Source: Neotamlana sargassicola (GTDB taxonomy: Bacteria > Bacteroidota > Bacteroidia > Flavobacteriales > Flavobacteriaceae). From it: a DNA stretch of 64,000 nt. Positions within the stretch are counted from its first letter, which is position 1. Each line of letters begins with the position of its first letter. Shown in pieces: positions 26,554-35,753 of this stretch. Below the pieces are notes generated by a model. That model made no database searches. It saw only the letters and a program-made list of their open reading frames with translations, and was not told where the DNA came from. Where the stretch lies: contig NZ_JAJAPX010000003.1 of NCBI RefSeq assembly GCF_020523965.1, positions 124,001 through 188,000 of the forward strand. The letters are read 5' to 3'. Position numbers and translations under genes: made by a program.

Positions 26554-27972
26554 ATGGGGTTTTCTTCAAAATTTAATAGAAACAAGCGGACTTTGTCGTA
26601 TTTTGTTTTATTTTCTATAGTGGTAATTTTCGCTATAGCCTATTGTTATTTAGAGCAAATACTTAATGTTGAAACTACGGCAGTAATGCTTTTTGTGCTC
26701 GCTGTAACTCAAGTTTTTGTGCTTCAGTTTTTTTTAAAAAATCAGCTTAAAAGTAATATCATAACTAAAAGTCAGAAATTAAGAATTCAAGAGTTACACA
26801 AGAATTTAGATAAATCGGACCAAATTTTTCAAGACAAATCAATAAATCTTATAAACATGAGTTATGAGGTTAGAACGCCTTTAAATACTATTTTGGGAAT
26901 GTTGAAAATGTTGTCTGAATCTGATTTAGATGAAGACCAATTACTCAAGGTTGAAATTGCCGAATACTCATCAAAACATTTACTGCAGTTTTTTAATTTG
27001 GTTGTTAGCAACGAGGAAATAAAAAAGAACGAGTTTGAACTTAATAAAAAAGCAGTTGACTTAAAAGCAGATTTACTAAACCTATTTAAAGTTTTTGAAT
27101 ACCAAGCCTGGGAGCATGATTTGGATTTTGAATACGAATTTTTGTCTGAAGAAAAGAATGACAGATTCTTGGTTATTGCCGATTCGGAGCGCATTCAATT
27201 AATATTAATTAACTTAATTAATAATGCCATTAAATTTACCGATTCTGGTAAAATTTCTATTATTGTCGATCAAACCATTGAAATTAATGACGAGCAAATT
27301 ATTAGCTTTTATATAAAGGACACTGGTATTGGTATGAAACCAGAAGAAATTAAGTACTTTCTGGGAAATACCAAGAATAAGCAAATTAACAACGAGTTTA
27401 TTAATGAATATCGAGGTTGGGGCGTAGGCTTATCTATTTCGTACCATTTGGTTGAAAATATGGGCGGGGAATTAAAGTTGGAAAGTAAAGAAAACGAAGG
27501 AACTACTTTTTACTTTAGTTTACAGCTTAAAAAGACTTTAAATATAAAAACTGAAATAGAACAAGTAGACTCTTTAGCCATTAGTTTAAATAAAATAAAA
27601 GTTTTGGTGGCAGAAGATAACCGTATGAACCAAAAGGTTATTCAGTTTTTGCTTGAAAAGCACGGGGCACAATGTACTTTTGCTAAAAATGGCCTTGAGG
27701 CAATAGATTTGTACAAGGTTTTAAATTTTGATATGATTTTTATGGATATTTACATGCCAGATATGGATGGTTATGAAGCTACCAAAAGAATTAAAGCAAC
27801 TAAAAAATATGCCCAAAATAACACACCTATAATAGCTGTTTCTGCAAGTGCTTTTGAAGAAGATATAACAAAGGCTAAAGAAGCTGGGATAAATGAGTTT
27901 TTGGCAAAACCAATTGATGTAGAGAGGCTTAAAAAATTACTTCACGAATATTCTAGTGCAGGTGTGGCGTAA
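26554..27972 (+). CDS. Hybrid histidine kinase with receiver domain, phospho-accepting His replaced by Tyr
   Basis: A 472-residue membrane sensor-type protein. Two hydrophobic spans (about residues 15-32 and 42-60) leave almost no periplasmic loop. A HisKA-like dimerisation region follows, but its H-box reads NMSYEVRTPLNTIL, with Tyr104 (codon TAT at 26863-26865) where the phosphorylated His is expected. The ATPase domain is complete: N-box INLINNAIKF, G1 DTGIGM, G2 GWGVGLSIS. The receiver domain (about 347-465) is intact, with AEDN, the phospho-acceptor D398 (MDIYMPDMDG) and the Lys in AKPI. It therefore probably does not autophosphorylate in the usual way. It is convergent with ridA. Confidence 0.88.
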   Translation: MGFSSKFNRNKRTLSYFVLFSIVVIFAIAYCYLEQILNVETTAVMLFVLAVTQVFVLQFFLKNQLKSNIITKSQKLRIQELHKNLDKSDQIFQDKSINLINMSYEVRTPLNTILGMLKMLSESDLDEDQLLKVEIAEYSSKHLLQFFNLVVSNEEIKKNEFELNKKAVDLKADLLNLFKVFEYQAWEHDLDFEYEFLSEEKNDRFLVIADSERIQLILINLINNAIKFTDSGKISIIVDQTIEINDEQIISFYIKDTGIGMKPEEIKYFLGNTKNKQINNEFINEYRGWGVGLSISYHLVENMGGELKLESKENEGTTFYFSLQLKKTLNIKTEIEQVDSLAISLNKIKVLVAEDNRMNQKVIQFLLEKHGAQCTFAKNGLEAIDLYKVLNFDMIFMDIYMPDMDGYEATKRIKATKKYAQNNTPIIAVSASAFEEDITKAKEAGINEFLAKPIDVERLKKLLHEYSSAGVA

Positions 27973-27973
27973 G

Positions 27974-28354
27974 TTAAAGCACCGCTATCATACTTATTTC
28001 AACGTTAACGTTTTTAGGTAATTTTGCTACTTGTACGGTTTCTCTTGCTGGAGCAGTTGTTTCATTAAAAAAGCTTCCGTAAACTTCGTTTATTTCTGCG
28101 AAATTATTCATATCATTTATAAATATAGACGATTTAACTACATTCTCAAAAGTGAGATCTGCAGCTTTTAAAATAGCGTCTAAATTTTCCATTACCTGCT
28201 TAGTTTCCGTTTTAATATCGTTTAAAACTAAATCGCCAGTGGTTGGGTTAAATGCAATTTGACCCGAGATATATAAGGTGTTGTTCGCTAAAACAGCTTG
28301 ATTGTATGGGCCAATAGGTGCCGGAGCCTGTGTTGTAGTAATTATTTTTTTCAT
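27974..28354 (-). CDS. RidA-family imine/enamine deaminase
   Basis: A 126-residue RidA (YjgF/YER057c/UK114) protein, length exactly usual. RidA hydrolyses reactive enamines and imines such as 2-aminoacrylate made by PLP enzymes. The conserved arginine that binds the substrate carboxylate is R104 in TAPARETVQVAKLP; GPYNQAV and YISGQIAFNPTTG are other signatures, and E119 is the usual C-terminal acidic residue. Homotrimer in the cytoplasm is expected. It is 13 bp upstream of the 3' end of lptD in the same direction, so it may be read together with lptD. Confidence 0.93.
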   Translation of the reverse strand: MKKIITTTQAPAPIGPYNQAVLANNTLYISGQIAFNPTTGDLVLNDIKTETKQVMENLDAILKAADLTFENVVKSSIFINDMNNFAEINEVYGSFFNETTAPARETVQVAKLPKNVNVEISMIAVL

Positions 28355-28367
28355 AAGTTGATATAGA

Positions 28368-31079
28368 TTATAATGATCGGTCTGGTTGACGGCGTTTTTC
28401 GTATTTTAAATCGGATAACAAGCTTGATTTAATTCCGATAAAAAAGTTCCATGAGGCATTGGCACTAAATGGAATCCAGCTAAAATTCATTCGCCAACTC
28501 ATGAGTTCACGCTCAAAACGTAGCTGAGTATAGGTAAAACCTGCATTTTTTAAATCGTAACCAGATGAGGCTCCGATAGACCAGTTTTCGGTAAGTTCTA
28601 CATCGCCAGAAAACATTAATGAATGCGATGATATTTCGTTTTGTCTGGCAGAGTTAGAATAATTTACCGCATAAGCTAATCTTAAATTCCAAGGGATTTT
28701 AAAATTATAAAACGCTTTCGGGACATCATCCTCTTTTTGCTTTTTTTCTTGAATTTGGTCGTTGGCAAAATCTTGAGGTACACCAAATAAATCGTCATCT
28801 CGACCTCCGCTTTGTATATTTTCGTTTATACCACGCTGTTTATCTTCATCGTTCTTTTTGTCGCCCGATTTACTGGATATAGACCAACTTGCGGTTAAAT
28901 TTGCACTAGTAAGTCTAAATAAGCTTCCGCCGTTATCAATGTTAAACTTATCAATTTTAGTGTTATTGTTATCAAGCGCATAAGGATCTAGAGTGGCGCC
29001 GAAGTTTACGCTCATTTTATTGTTAAAAAACTGTGTTCCTCCAGTCATTCTTAGTGCACTCCATTGCAAGGAATCTCCAGCAAAGTTATAAGCCGTAGAA
29101 AAGTTTAGGTTATTAAGTAGTTTAACCGTTTTTGGTTCGGTTGCGGTACTATCTTTATCTCTAACTTTAGCTTCAAAGTTGTTGGCTAAAGAAATACCCA
29201 TAGAACTAGAAAAGGTTTGATTTGGTGTTCCAAAAATACTTTGCTCAAATCGTGTATACTCAACATCGCTTGTTGTTAAACCATCGGCGCTAACCACTTC
29301 GTATGTGTCGTAATATTGATCGAATGCAGGATTTATACTATAACTAATAGATGGCCGCATAACATGCCTTATTTTTTGAAGTTTTGGAGTTTTGTCTTTC
29401 TTCTCAAAATTAAACATACCATAAATTGTAGTTCCTAAACTGGCGCTAAAGTTGTATGTTCTAAAGGCATCGAAACCATTTATTGTGTCTGTAATTACTT
29501 CACGATTAACTTCGTCGAATTGCTTTTCGATGGTTTTAAAGTTCCAAACCTCATTGTAATTAGCACTTGTGCTTACGCTAAAGTATTTAAATAATTTAAA
29601 GTTTGTACTTAACGGTATAGTATGCTGTACACCTAATTCTGCTTCTTCAAACATTTCCTTTTTAAAGAATAATGAATCTGTAGTGGTAATTTGGTTTTCT
29701 CCTCGAACGTTGTATTGTAAGTTTATATTTTGAATTAACCCTTTTTTAGTGCCTTCTTTTGGTGCTAATGGGTATATTCGGCCAACACTTGCTTGTAGCG
29801 TTGGTAGCGTCATGTTTATAACTTGAGTATTGGAGTTTTGAGAGTGTGTAGCGGCTAAACTATAACTTACTTCGGGCTCTCCTGAAAATGTTTTAGAATA
29901 TGAAATTGAAGACGAAAGCGTATTATTTAAATATGATCCTGCATTTACTTGATTTATTGAGTTTTGATAGTAACGACTACTACCTAAGTTTACAGATGCC
30001 GAAAAACGGGAACTCGGACTTGCTTTTGAGTCTTGACTGTGCGACCAACGAATGTTATAAATTATGTTTCGAGAATAATCGGAGAAACCACGTTCGCTGT
30101 TTATTAAATTTTCGTAACGTAGGGCAAAATTACCTCTGTATTTATAGCGTTTATTATATGCATTTTCAATACGTAAACCATAACTACCGTTGGTGTAATA
30201 ATCGCCCATTACAGCCAAATCTACATAGTCGTTTATGGCGAAATAGTAGCCTCCATTTTGTAAAAAGAATCCACGTGTATTATTTTCTCCAAATGTAGGG
30301 AAAATAACCCCAGATGTGTGGGTTTCGCTTTGAGGGAAAAAACCAAAGGGCAGACCTAACGGAGTTGGCACGTCGTAAATAAACAAATTGGCAAAACCAG
30401 TTACAATTTTTTTACCAGGTACAATTTTAGCTTTTCTAAGTTTTATATAGTATTCTGGGTCTTCTAAGTTATCGGATGTTGTGTATTTTGCATTTTTTAA
30501 AAAATAAACAGAATCGTTTTCTTTTTTAGTAATATTAGCAATAACAGTTCCTTCACCTTGAGCCGTTTTAGAATTGTAAATTAAGGCTTTTTTCGATTTT
30601 GTGTTAAATAAAATAGAATCTGGTTCTACTTCGTTATTCGATTGTTTAAAAACGGGTTTTTGCGTATAATTTCCAGTAGAATCAACAATACCCTTTGCAT
30701 ACACGGTATTGTTTACATGATCGATTATTATCATGCCCGCTTTAATATTCATATCGCCATAATCAATCGAAGCATTATTATATAAATACAGTTTGTGGTC
30801 TTTTTGGCTAAATCGCGTATAATCATCAGCATGGTAAACTACCTTATGCTCAAGCAATTCTTTTTTTGGTTTAACCGAGTCTATTATAGTAGAATCTTGT
30901 TCAATTTCTATATCCGTAAGCTCTAAAGTAGTAAGAGAGTCTGTTTCTTTCAACACTACCTCTTTTTCTGTGCGCTTAATGCTTGGGTTCTTTTTTGGGA
31001 TGTCTTGTGCATAGCTTAACATGTTAATAAACATTGTAAAACTTAATGCAAAAAGTATTTTAATGTTGTTTGTACGCAA
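28368..31079 (-). CDS. lptD: LptD-like LPS assembly outer-membrane protein
   Basis: About 900 residues. A signal peptide ends near LSYAQ, followed by an OstA-like beta-jellyroll region (about residues 70-230, with DYTRFSQKDHKLYLYNNASI and KAGMIIIDHVNNTVYAKG) and then a long C-terminal beta-barrel with alternating hydrophobic strands, ending FFIGIKSSLLSDLKYEKRR. LptD inserts lipopolysaccharide in the outer leaflet of the outer membrane. No ATG fits the N-terminus; I prefer TTG 31079, which gives a short basic n-region before the hydrophobic core, over TTG 31130. It is divergent from the amidase gene. Confidence 0.85.
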   Translation of the reverse strand: MRTNNIKILFALSFTMFINMLSYAQDIPKKNPSIKRTEKEVVLKETDSLTTLELTDIEIEQDSTIIDSVKPKKELLEHKVVYHADDYTRFSQKDHKLYLYNNASIDYGDMNIKAGMIIIDHVNNTVYAKGIVDSTGNYTQKPVFKQSNNEVEPDSILFNTKSKKALIYNSKTAQGEGTVIANITKKENDSVYFLKNAKYTTSDNLEDPEYYIKLRKAKIVPGKKIVTGFANLFIYDVPTPLGLPFGFFPQSETHTSGVIFPTFGENNTRGFFLQNGGYYFAINDYVDLAVMGDYYTNGSYGLRIENAYNKRYKYRGNFALRYENLINSERGFSDYSRNIIYNIRWSHSQDSKASPSSRFSASVNLGSSRYYQNSINQVNAGSYLNNTLSSSISYSKTFSGEPEVSYSLAATHSQNSNTQVINMTLPTLQASVGRIYPLAPKEGTKKGLIQNINLQYNVRGENQITTTDSLFFKKEMFEEAELGVQHTIPLSTNFKLFKYFSVSTSANYNEVWNFKTIEKQFDEVNREVITDTINGFDAFRTYNFSASLGTTIYGMFNFEKKDKTPKLQKIRHVMRPSISYSINPAFDQYYDTYEVVSADGLTTSDVEYTRFEQSIFGTPNQTFSSSMGISLANNFEAKVRDKDSTATEPKTVKLLNNLNFSTAYNFAGDSLQWSALRMTGGTQFFNNKMSVNFGATLDPYALDNNNTKIDKFNIDNGGSLFRLTSANLTASWSISSKSGDKKNDEDKQRGINENIQSGGRDDDLFGVPQDFANDQIQEKKQKEDDVPKAFYNFKIPWNLRLAYAVNYSNSARQNEISSHSLMFSGDVELTENWSIGASSGYDLKNAGFTYTQLRFERELMSWRMNFSWIPFSANASWNFFIGIKSSLLSDLKYEKRRQPDRSL

Positions 31080-31285
31080 CGCTTTTAAATGTATTTTTGT
31101 AAAAGTATGGCTCGGTTTTTGAATTGCCAAAATTACATATATTTTTCTGGGATTGATTTAATATTTAATTAAAAATTTTAATTAATAAAATTCCGTTTTT
31201 TTATAGAGTGCAAATATTAACTTTAATTCGTATTCTTTCAAAAAAAAGTATAAATTTTAATAAACCGTGTTATAAATAAATATTC

Positions 31286-32422
31286 ATGGAACTATATAAA
31301 AAAAACAAAATTCATTTTTTAAAAACGTCGCGAGTATACCTTTTCGTATGCTTTATAATAGTATTAACATTTTCTTCATTTAAGGCACAAAGTAAAACTT
31401 ATCAAAATAAAGAATTTGTTGTGGTTCTTGATGCAGGTCATGGCGGCAAGGATTCTGGTAATACTGGAAGCGGTTATAAAGAAAAGGATATTGCTTTAAA
31501 AGTGGTTTTACAAGTAGGTAAGGTATTAGAGAAAAACCCTAATATTAAAGTGATATATACACGAAAAACCGATAAGTTTATAGATCTTTTTGTGCGTGGT
31601 AAAATAGCAAATAAGGCAAATGCCGATTTGTTCGTGTCGGTGCATTGTAATGCGCACAAGCCAGGATCTACTGCTCACGGTACCGAAACTTTTGTTTTAG
31701 GAACGCATAGAAACGAAACCAATTTTAATGTTGCTAAAAACGAAAATTCCGTAATTTTTATGGAAGACGATTACGAAAAAAACTATAACGGGTTCGATCC
31801 TAATTCTCCAGAATCTGTTATGAGTATTCTTTTAAGTCAGGAAGAGTATTTAGACCAAAGTATTATGTTGGCAAGTGCTATTCAAAAAAAGTTTACTAAT
31901 GACTTAAAACGTAAAAATAGAGGTGTAAAACAAGCCGGATTTATTGTATTGCATCAAACAGTAATGCCCAGTGTTTTAGTTGAATTAGGCTTTTTAACTT
32001 ACAAACAAGAAGGTGCTTACCTAAATTCTTCTCGAGGGCAATTACAGATTTCTTCTGCTATTACCGATGCTATTTTAGATTATAAAAAGAAATTAGATGG
32101 CAATGTTGAAACTATTTTTGAAGATCATAGCACAGGTTCTCAAAATATTTCGGAAAATGGCGTTTCTTTTAAAATTCAAATTGCAGCAAGCTCTAATGCG
32201 CTGGAAACGAAACCTTATAATTTTAATGGTTTAAATAATATTTCCAGAATAAAGGAAGGTAACCTTTATAAATATTTTTATGGGCATACCACTAATTATG
32301 AGCAAACTAAAACCTTAGAAGAAGAAGCAAAGAAAAAAGGGTACAGGTCATGCTTCGTTGTGGCTTTTAAAGATGGTAAGAAAATAGAAATTGTAGATGC
32401 CTTAAAATCGCAGGCTAATTAA
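31286..32422 (+). CDS. N-acetylmuramoyl-L-alanine amidase (Amidase_3) with SPOR-like C-terminus
   Basis: A 378-residue exported zinc amidase that cuts the bond between N-acetylmuramic acid and L-alanine in peptidoglycan. A signal peptide or anchor covers about residues 15-35. Zinc ligands are H52 (DAGHGGKD), E66 (YKEKDIAL) and H120 (FVSVHCNAH); the catalytic glutamate lies in PSVLVELGFLT. The last 75 residues (from VSFKIQIAASSN) resemble a SPOR domain, which would bind denuded glycan at the septum. It heads a plus-strand run with the MCE gene 48 bp later. Confidence 0.92.
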   Translation: MELYKKNKIHFLKTSRVYLFVCFIIVLTFSSFKAQSKTYQNKEFVVVLDAGHGGKDSGNTGSGYKEKDIALKVVLQVGKVLEKNPNIKVIYTRKTDKFIDLFVRGKIANKANADLFVSVHCNAHKPGSTAHGTETFVLGTHRNETNFNVAKNENSVIFMEDDYEKNYNGFDPNSPESVMSILLSQEEYLDQSIMLASAIQKKFTNDLKRKNRGVKQAGFIVLHQTVMPSVLVELGFLTYKQEGAYLNSSRGQLQISSAITDAILDYKKKLDGNVETIFEDHSTGSQNISENGVSFKIQIAASSNALETKPYNFNGLNNISRIKEGNLYKYFYGHTTNYEQTKTLEEEAKKKGYRSCFVVAFKDGKKIEIVDALKSQAN

Positions 32423-32435
32423 TAATGTTTCTTTT

Positions 32436-32454
32436 TAAATTTGTTTTAAATTTG
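32436..32454 (+). promoter_or_regulatory. Tandem TAAATTTG boxes before the MCE gene
   Basis: Two copies of TAAATTTG (32436-32443 and 32447-32454), each matching the Bacteroidota -7 consensus TAnnTTTG, lie 11 bp apart and 17-35 bp before the TTG start of the MCE gene. No clear -33 element was found, and chance in AT-rich DNA is possible. Confidence 0.3.
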
Positions 32455-32470
32455 TTTAAAAACTATTATT

Positions 32471-33400
32471 TTGAAAATATCAAAAGAAATCAAAACAGGC
32501 GTTTTAGTTGTATTAGGAATTCTCCTTTTTATTTTTGGATTTAATTATTTGAAGGGACAAAACTTACTGGATTCTAACAATGTTTACTATACCGAGTTTA
32601 ATTATAATGCTTTAACACCATCTTCTATTGTAACAGTAAAAGGAAATCCCGTTGGTAAAGTCAGTAAAATTGAGTACGATTTTAAAACTGGCAAAACTAG
32701 AGTTGCTTTTTTTGTAAACGAGCAGTTAGAATTTACTAAAAAAAGTAAAATTCGAATGTACGAAACTGGGCTTATGGGAGGTAATGGTTTAGCCATTATT
32801 ATTAGTAAAGAAGGCGAATTGGCAAAACCAGGCGATGTACTTGAGTCGGAAGTTGAAGTAGGATTAGTTTCGAGTTTATCAAAAAACTTTTCTGGTTTAA
32901 GCAGCGATTTAGATCTTACACTAAAATCTGCCGATACACTAATGTCTAGCTTAAATAAGTTGGTTAAGGACGATAGCAATCAAGGATTAAAAGCGACAAT
33001 TTATGAGCTTAATCAAACACTGAAGTCTTTTAAAGGAACCTCAAATTCTGTAAATAGTTTAATTGGAAAAAATGATGAATCTATTGAGGAATTATTAGCT
33101 AATTTCAAAGCTATGAGTGCCGAATTGTCTGTTGTTGTTTCCGAATTAAAAGAGGCAAATTTAGGCAATACCATTACAACCCTAAACAGTACATTAACAA
33201 ACTTAAATGGTGTTTTAGAAAAGGTAAATAAAGGCGACGGAACCTTAGGTAAACTTTTAGAAGACGAAGGATTATACAATAATTTAGAAGGGGCAACAAA
33301 AGAATTAGAAGCATTACTTCAAGATATTAAGTTACATCCAAAACGTTATTTTAGGATTTTATCGAAAAAAGAAATACCTTACGAGGAACCAAATAACTAA
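32471..33400 (+). CDS. MCE/MlaD-family lipid-transport protein
   Basis: A 309-residue protein with one N-terminal membrane span (about residues 10-28) and an MCE domain at about 35-115 (VTVKGNPVGKVSKIEYDF, MYETGLMGGNGLAIII). The rest is helical and coiled-coil-like with repeated TLNSTLTNLNGVLEKV patterns. MCE proteins form hexameric rings that carry phospholipids across the periplasm. Bacteroidota often have this single MlaD-like gene away from the mlaEF genes. The start is TTG at 32471 because no ATG fits. Its neighbours (lptD, amidase) are also envelope genes. Confidence 0.88.
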   Translation: MKISKEIKTGVLVVLGILLFIFGFNYLKGQNLLDSNNVYYTEFNYNALTPSSIVTVKGNPVGKVSKIEYDFKTGKTRVAFFVNEQLEFTKKSKIRMYETGLMGGNGLAIIISKEGELAKPGDVLESEVEVGLVSSLSKNFSGLSSDLDLTLKSADTLMSSLNKLVKDDSNQGLKATIYELNQTLKSFKGTSNSVNSLIGKNDESIEELLANFKAMSAELSVVVSELKEANLGNTITTLNSTLTNLNGVLEKVNKGDGTLGKLLEDEGLYNNLEGATKELEALLQDIKLHPKRYFRILSKKEIPYEEPNN

Positions 33401-33417
33401 TAAACTAACTAAACTGA

Positions 33418-34725
33418 ATGAAATTTATCCCTAATATCCTTTTTTTAATAGCATTAATTACGGGAATAGTTTTTTTTGCTAAAAATGTAAAAAAACTTAT
33501 TCGTAATATTAAATTAGGTCAAGATGTCGATGTTAGCGGCAATAAGTCGCAACGTTGGAAAAACATGGCGATGATAGCCCTAGGACAAAGCAAAATGGTG
33601 CGCAGACCAGTAGCAGGTATTCTGCATATAATTGTTTATCTAGGCTTTATAATTATTAATATAGAAGTTTTAGAAATTATTATTGATGGTATATTTGGTA
33701 CCCATCGTGTTTTTTCATTTCTAGGAAGTGTTTACGGTTTTTTAATTGGTAGCTTCGAAGTTTTGGCTGTTTTAGTAATAATATCAATTTTAGCTTTTTG
33801 GGCGCGCCGAAATATTATAAAAATAAAACGTTTTTGGAAAAGCGAAATGAAAGGCTGGCCAAAAAATGATGGAAATTACATTTTATATTTCGAGCTTGTT
33901 TTAATGAGCCTATTTTTGGTAATGAATGCCACCGATCTTCATTTTCAAACCATGAATTCGGGTAACGTAATCAGTCAATTTATTGCGCCTATATTTTCTG
34001 GTTTATCAGAAGGAGTGCTTCATATAATTGAGCGTAGTGCTTGGTGGTTGCATATTCTGGGTATTTTGGTGTTTTTAAACTATTTATATTACTCAAAACA
34101 TTTACATATTTTATTAGCTTTCCCGAATACATTTTATGCAAAATTAACTCCTAACGGGCAATTTAATAACTTGGAAGCAGTTACAAATGAAGTAAAAATG
34201 ATGATGGATCCTAACGCAGATCCCTTTGCAGCTCCGGCCGAAGGAGACGACGATGATGTACCTGCAAAATTTGGGGCTTCAGATGTTGCCGATTTAAACT
34301 GGGTACAACTTCTTAATGCTTATACCTGTACGGAATGTGGAAGGTGTACTAGCGAATGTCCGGCAAACTTAACAGGAAAGAAACTATCTCCGCGTAAAAT
34401 AATGATGGACACGCGTGATCGCTTAGAAGAAGTTGGTAAAAATATCGATGCAAATAATGGTGAATTTAAGGATGATGGTAAACAGCTTTTAGACGATTAC
34501 ATAACTCGCGAAGAACTTTGGGCTTGTACAACTTGTAACGCCTGTGTCGAGGCTTGTCCGGTAAGTATTAATCCGCTGTCAATAATTTTAGATATGCGTC
34601 GTTATTTAGTTATGGAACAAAGTGCGGCTCCAACCGAGTTAAACAATATGATGACCAACATTGAAAATAACGGAGCCATGTGGCCATATAATCAAATGGA
34701 CCGATTAAACTGGAAAGACGAATAA
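33418..34725 (+). CDS. Membrane-bound Fe-S oxidoreductase subunit (two 4Fe-4S clusters)
   Basis: A 435-residue protein with about five to six N-terminal spans (residues 1-25, 65-90, 100-125, 155-175, 210-235), and a cytoplasmic domain with two ferredoxin-type cluster motifs: CTECGRCTSECP near residue 303 and CTTCNACVEACP near 364. The membrane part resembles a heme-b or quinone-binding NarI-like domain. It probably pairs with the CCG-domain protein at 35754 to form a quinone-linked electron-transfer complex, as in heterodisulfide-reductase-like systems. Electron donor and acceptor are unknown. Confidence 0.88.
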   Translation: MKFIPNILFLIALITGIVFFAKNVKKLIRNIKLGQDVDVSGNKSQRWKNMAMIALGQSKMVRRPVAGILHIIVYLGFIIINIEVLEIIIDGIFGTHRVFSFLGSVYGFLIGSFEVLAVLVIISILAFWARRNIIKIKRFWKSEMKGWPKNDGNYILYFELVLMSLFLVMNATDLHFQTMNSGNVISQFIAPIFSGLSEGVLHIIERSAWWLHILGILVFLNYLYYSKHLHILLAFPNTFYAKLTPNGQFNNLEAVTNEVKMMMDPNADPFAAPAEGDDDDVPAKFGASDVADLNWVQLLNAYTCTECGRCTSECPANLTGKKLSPRKIMMDTRDRLEEVGKNIDANNGEFKDDGKQLLDDYITREELWACTTCNACVEACPVSINPLSIILDMRRYLVMEQSAAPTELNNMMTNIENNGAMWPYNQMDRLNWKDE

Positions 34726-34728
34726 TGT

Positions 34729-35109
34729 ATGAAAACCCAACTTACCATAGCGTTAATGTTGTTTTTGGCTTTTTGCCGACTACATGCGCAGGTAGGTTAT
34801 CAACGTGATTCGCTCCAAATTAAAGCATATGCTACCATAGATTATATAGATGGAAATGCAACTGCTATTAAAGTAAAACATGTGTTTTGCGACTATTGTT
34901 CAGAATATCAAAAAGAAAAAATATCGGAAGAAGCGAAACGACAAACTTTTTTAATTAGAAATGCAAAAGGTGTTCGAATGTTAAATGGTGTTTATCGACA
35001 CGCCGTTTATATTCGAGTTTCTAAAGAAGACTTTGCCAATTTAAAAGAAGAAGAGGAGGAAAGTGAAAACCAAGATGAATCCAACAAAAACACATCAAAT
35101 AAATATTAA
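34729..35109 (+). CDS. Exported hypothetical protein
   Basis: A 126-residue protein with a signal peptide (hydrophobic TIALMLFLAFCRLHA, cleavage after LHA). The mature part has a predicted beta-rich stretch with a CDYC motif (FCDYCSEYQ, about residues 54-62) that may be a disulfide or metal site, and an acidic C-terminus (KEEEEESENQDES). No family is recognised. It starts 3 bp after the Fe-S membrane subunit and ends 1 bp before the next exported protein, so all are likely in one transcript. Confidence 0.7.
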   Translation: MKTQLTIALMLFLAFCRLHAQVGYQRDSLQIKAYATIDYIDGNATAIKVKHVFCDYCSEYQKEKISEEAKRQTFLIRNAKGVRMLNGVYRHAVYIRVSKEDFANLKEEEEESENQDESNKNTSNKY

Positions 35110-35110
35110 A

Positions 35111-35749
35111 ATGAAGTATTTTAAATTATTGTTTTTAACATTAGTATTATGTTTTACTTGTCAAGGTTTTGCACAGAGCAACACTTCCGAGGTTACAGAA
35201 ATAAAAACTATTGCAAATGCTATGTTAAACGATGTGGCAACAAAAAATTATGATGCACTTATAGATAAAATGCACCCGAAGGTTTTTAGCATTGTACCAA
35301 AAGAGTCTTTAAAAGAAATTTTTAAAAGTACTTTTGAAGGTAATGGAGCGGTGTCCATAGATATGCCTGAGGAAAAACCAGACTTTAAAGTATCTGAGGT
35401 ATTTAATATACAAGATACCTTAAAATATGCTTTTATTTCATATGATATGAAAATGAAAATGACTTTTAAAGAGCAAGAGTTTGATGAAGCTTCGCAAGAC
35501 ATGATGAAAAATATTATGAAAGCGAAAGGCATGGAAGTAAATTTTATTTCTAATAATACACTTGATGTTTTTGCTAATAATAGCATGACTATAGCTTTAA
35601 AAGATAAGGCAAGTAATAACGAGTGGACGGTTTTAAATTACGATGCCGATTCACCGTTGGTGTATCAAATTTTACCTTCAGAATTGTTAGAAAAAGCTAA
35701 AGAATACAAGCAAAATTTAATGCTTGAAAGCACAAAAAAATCAGAATAG
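35111..35749 (+). CDS. Exported hypothetical protein
   Basis: A 212-residue protein. I place the start at ATG 35111, which begins a clean signal peptide (KYFKLLFLTLVLCFTCQGFA), rather than at an in-frame ATG 16 codons earlier that would overlap the previous gene. The mature part begins with EIKTIANAMLNDVATKNYD, and its layout (helical start, then mixed strands, LIDKMHPKVF) resembles small secreted Bacteroidota proteins with an NTF2-like fold; this is a weak guess. It is located between two Fe-S protein genes, 4 bp before the second. Confidence 0.7.
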   Translation: MKYFKLLFLTLVLCFTCQGFAQSNTSEVTEIKTIANAMLNDVATKNYDALIDKMHPKVFSIVPKESLKEIFKSTFEGNGAVSIDMPEEKPDFKVSEVFNIQDTLKYAFISYDMKMKMTFKEQEFDEASQDMMKNIMKAKGMEVNFISNNTLDVFANNSMTIALKDKASNNEWTVLNYDADSPLVYQILPSELLEKAKEYKQNLMLESTKKSE

Positions 35750-35753
35750 TACC

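Noticed and set aside
31141-31200. AT-rich palindromic stretch between lptD and the amidase gene
   Set aside because: The arms consist almost only of A and T runs, so self-complementarity is expected by chance; no GC core or T-run to call a terminator.
35063-35110. Longer N-terminus for the second exported protein
   Set aside because: It would overlap the preceding gene by 47 bp and bury the signal peptide; ATG 35111 gives a clean signal sequence.
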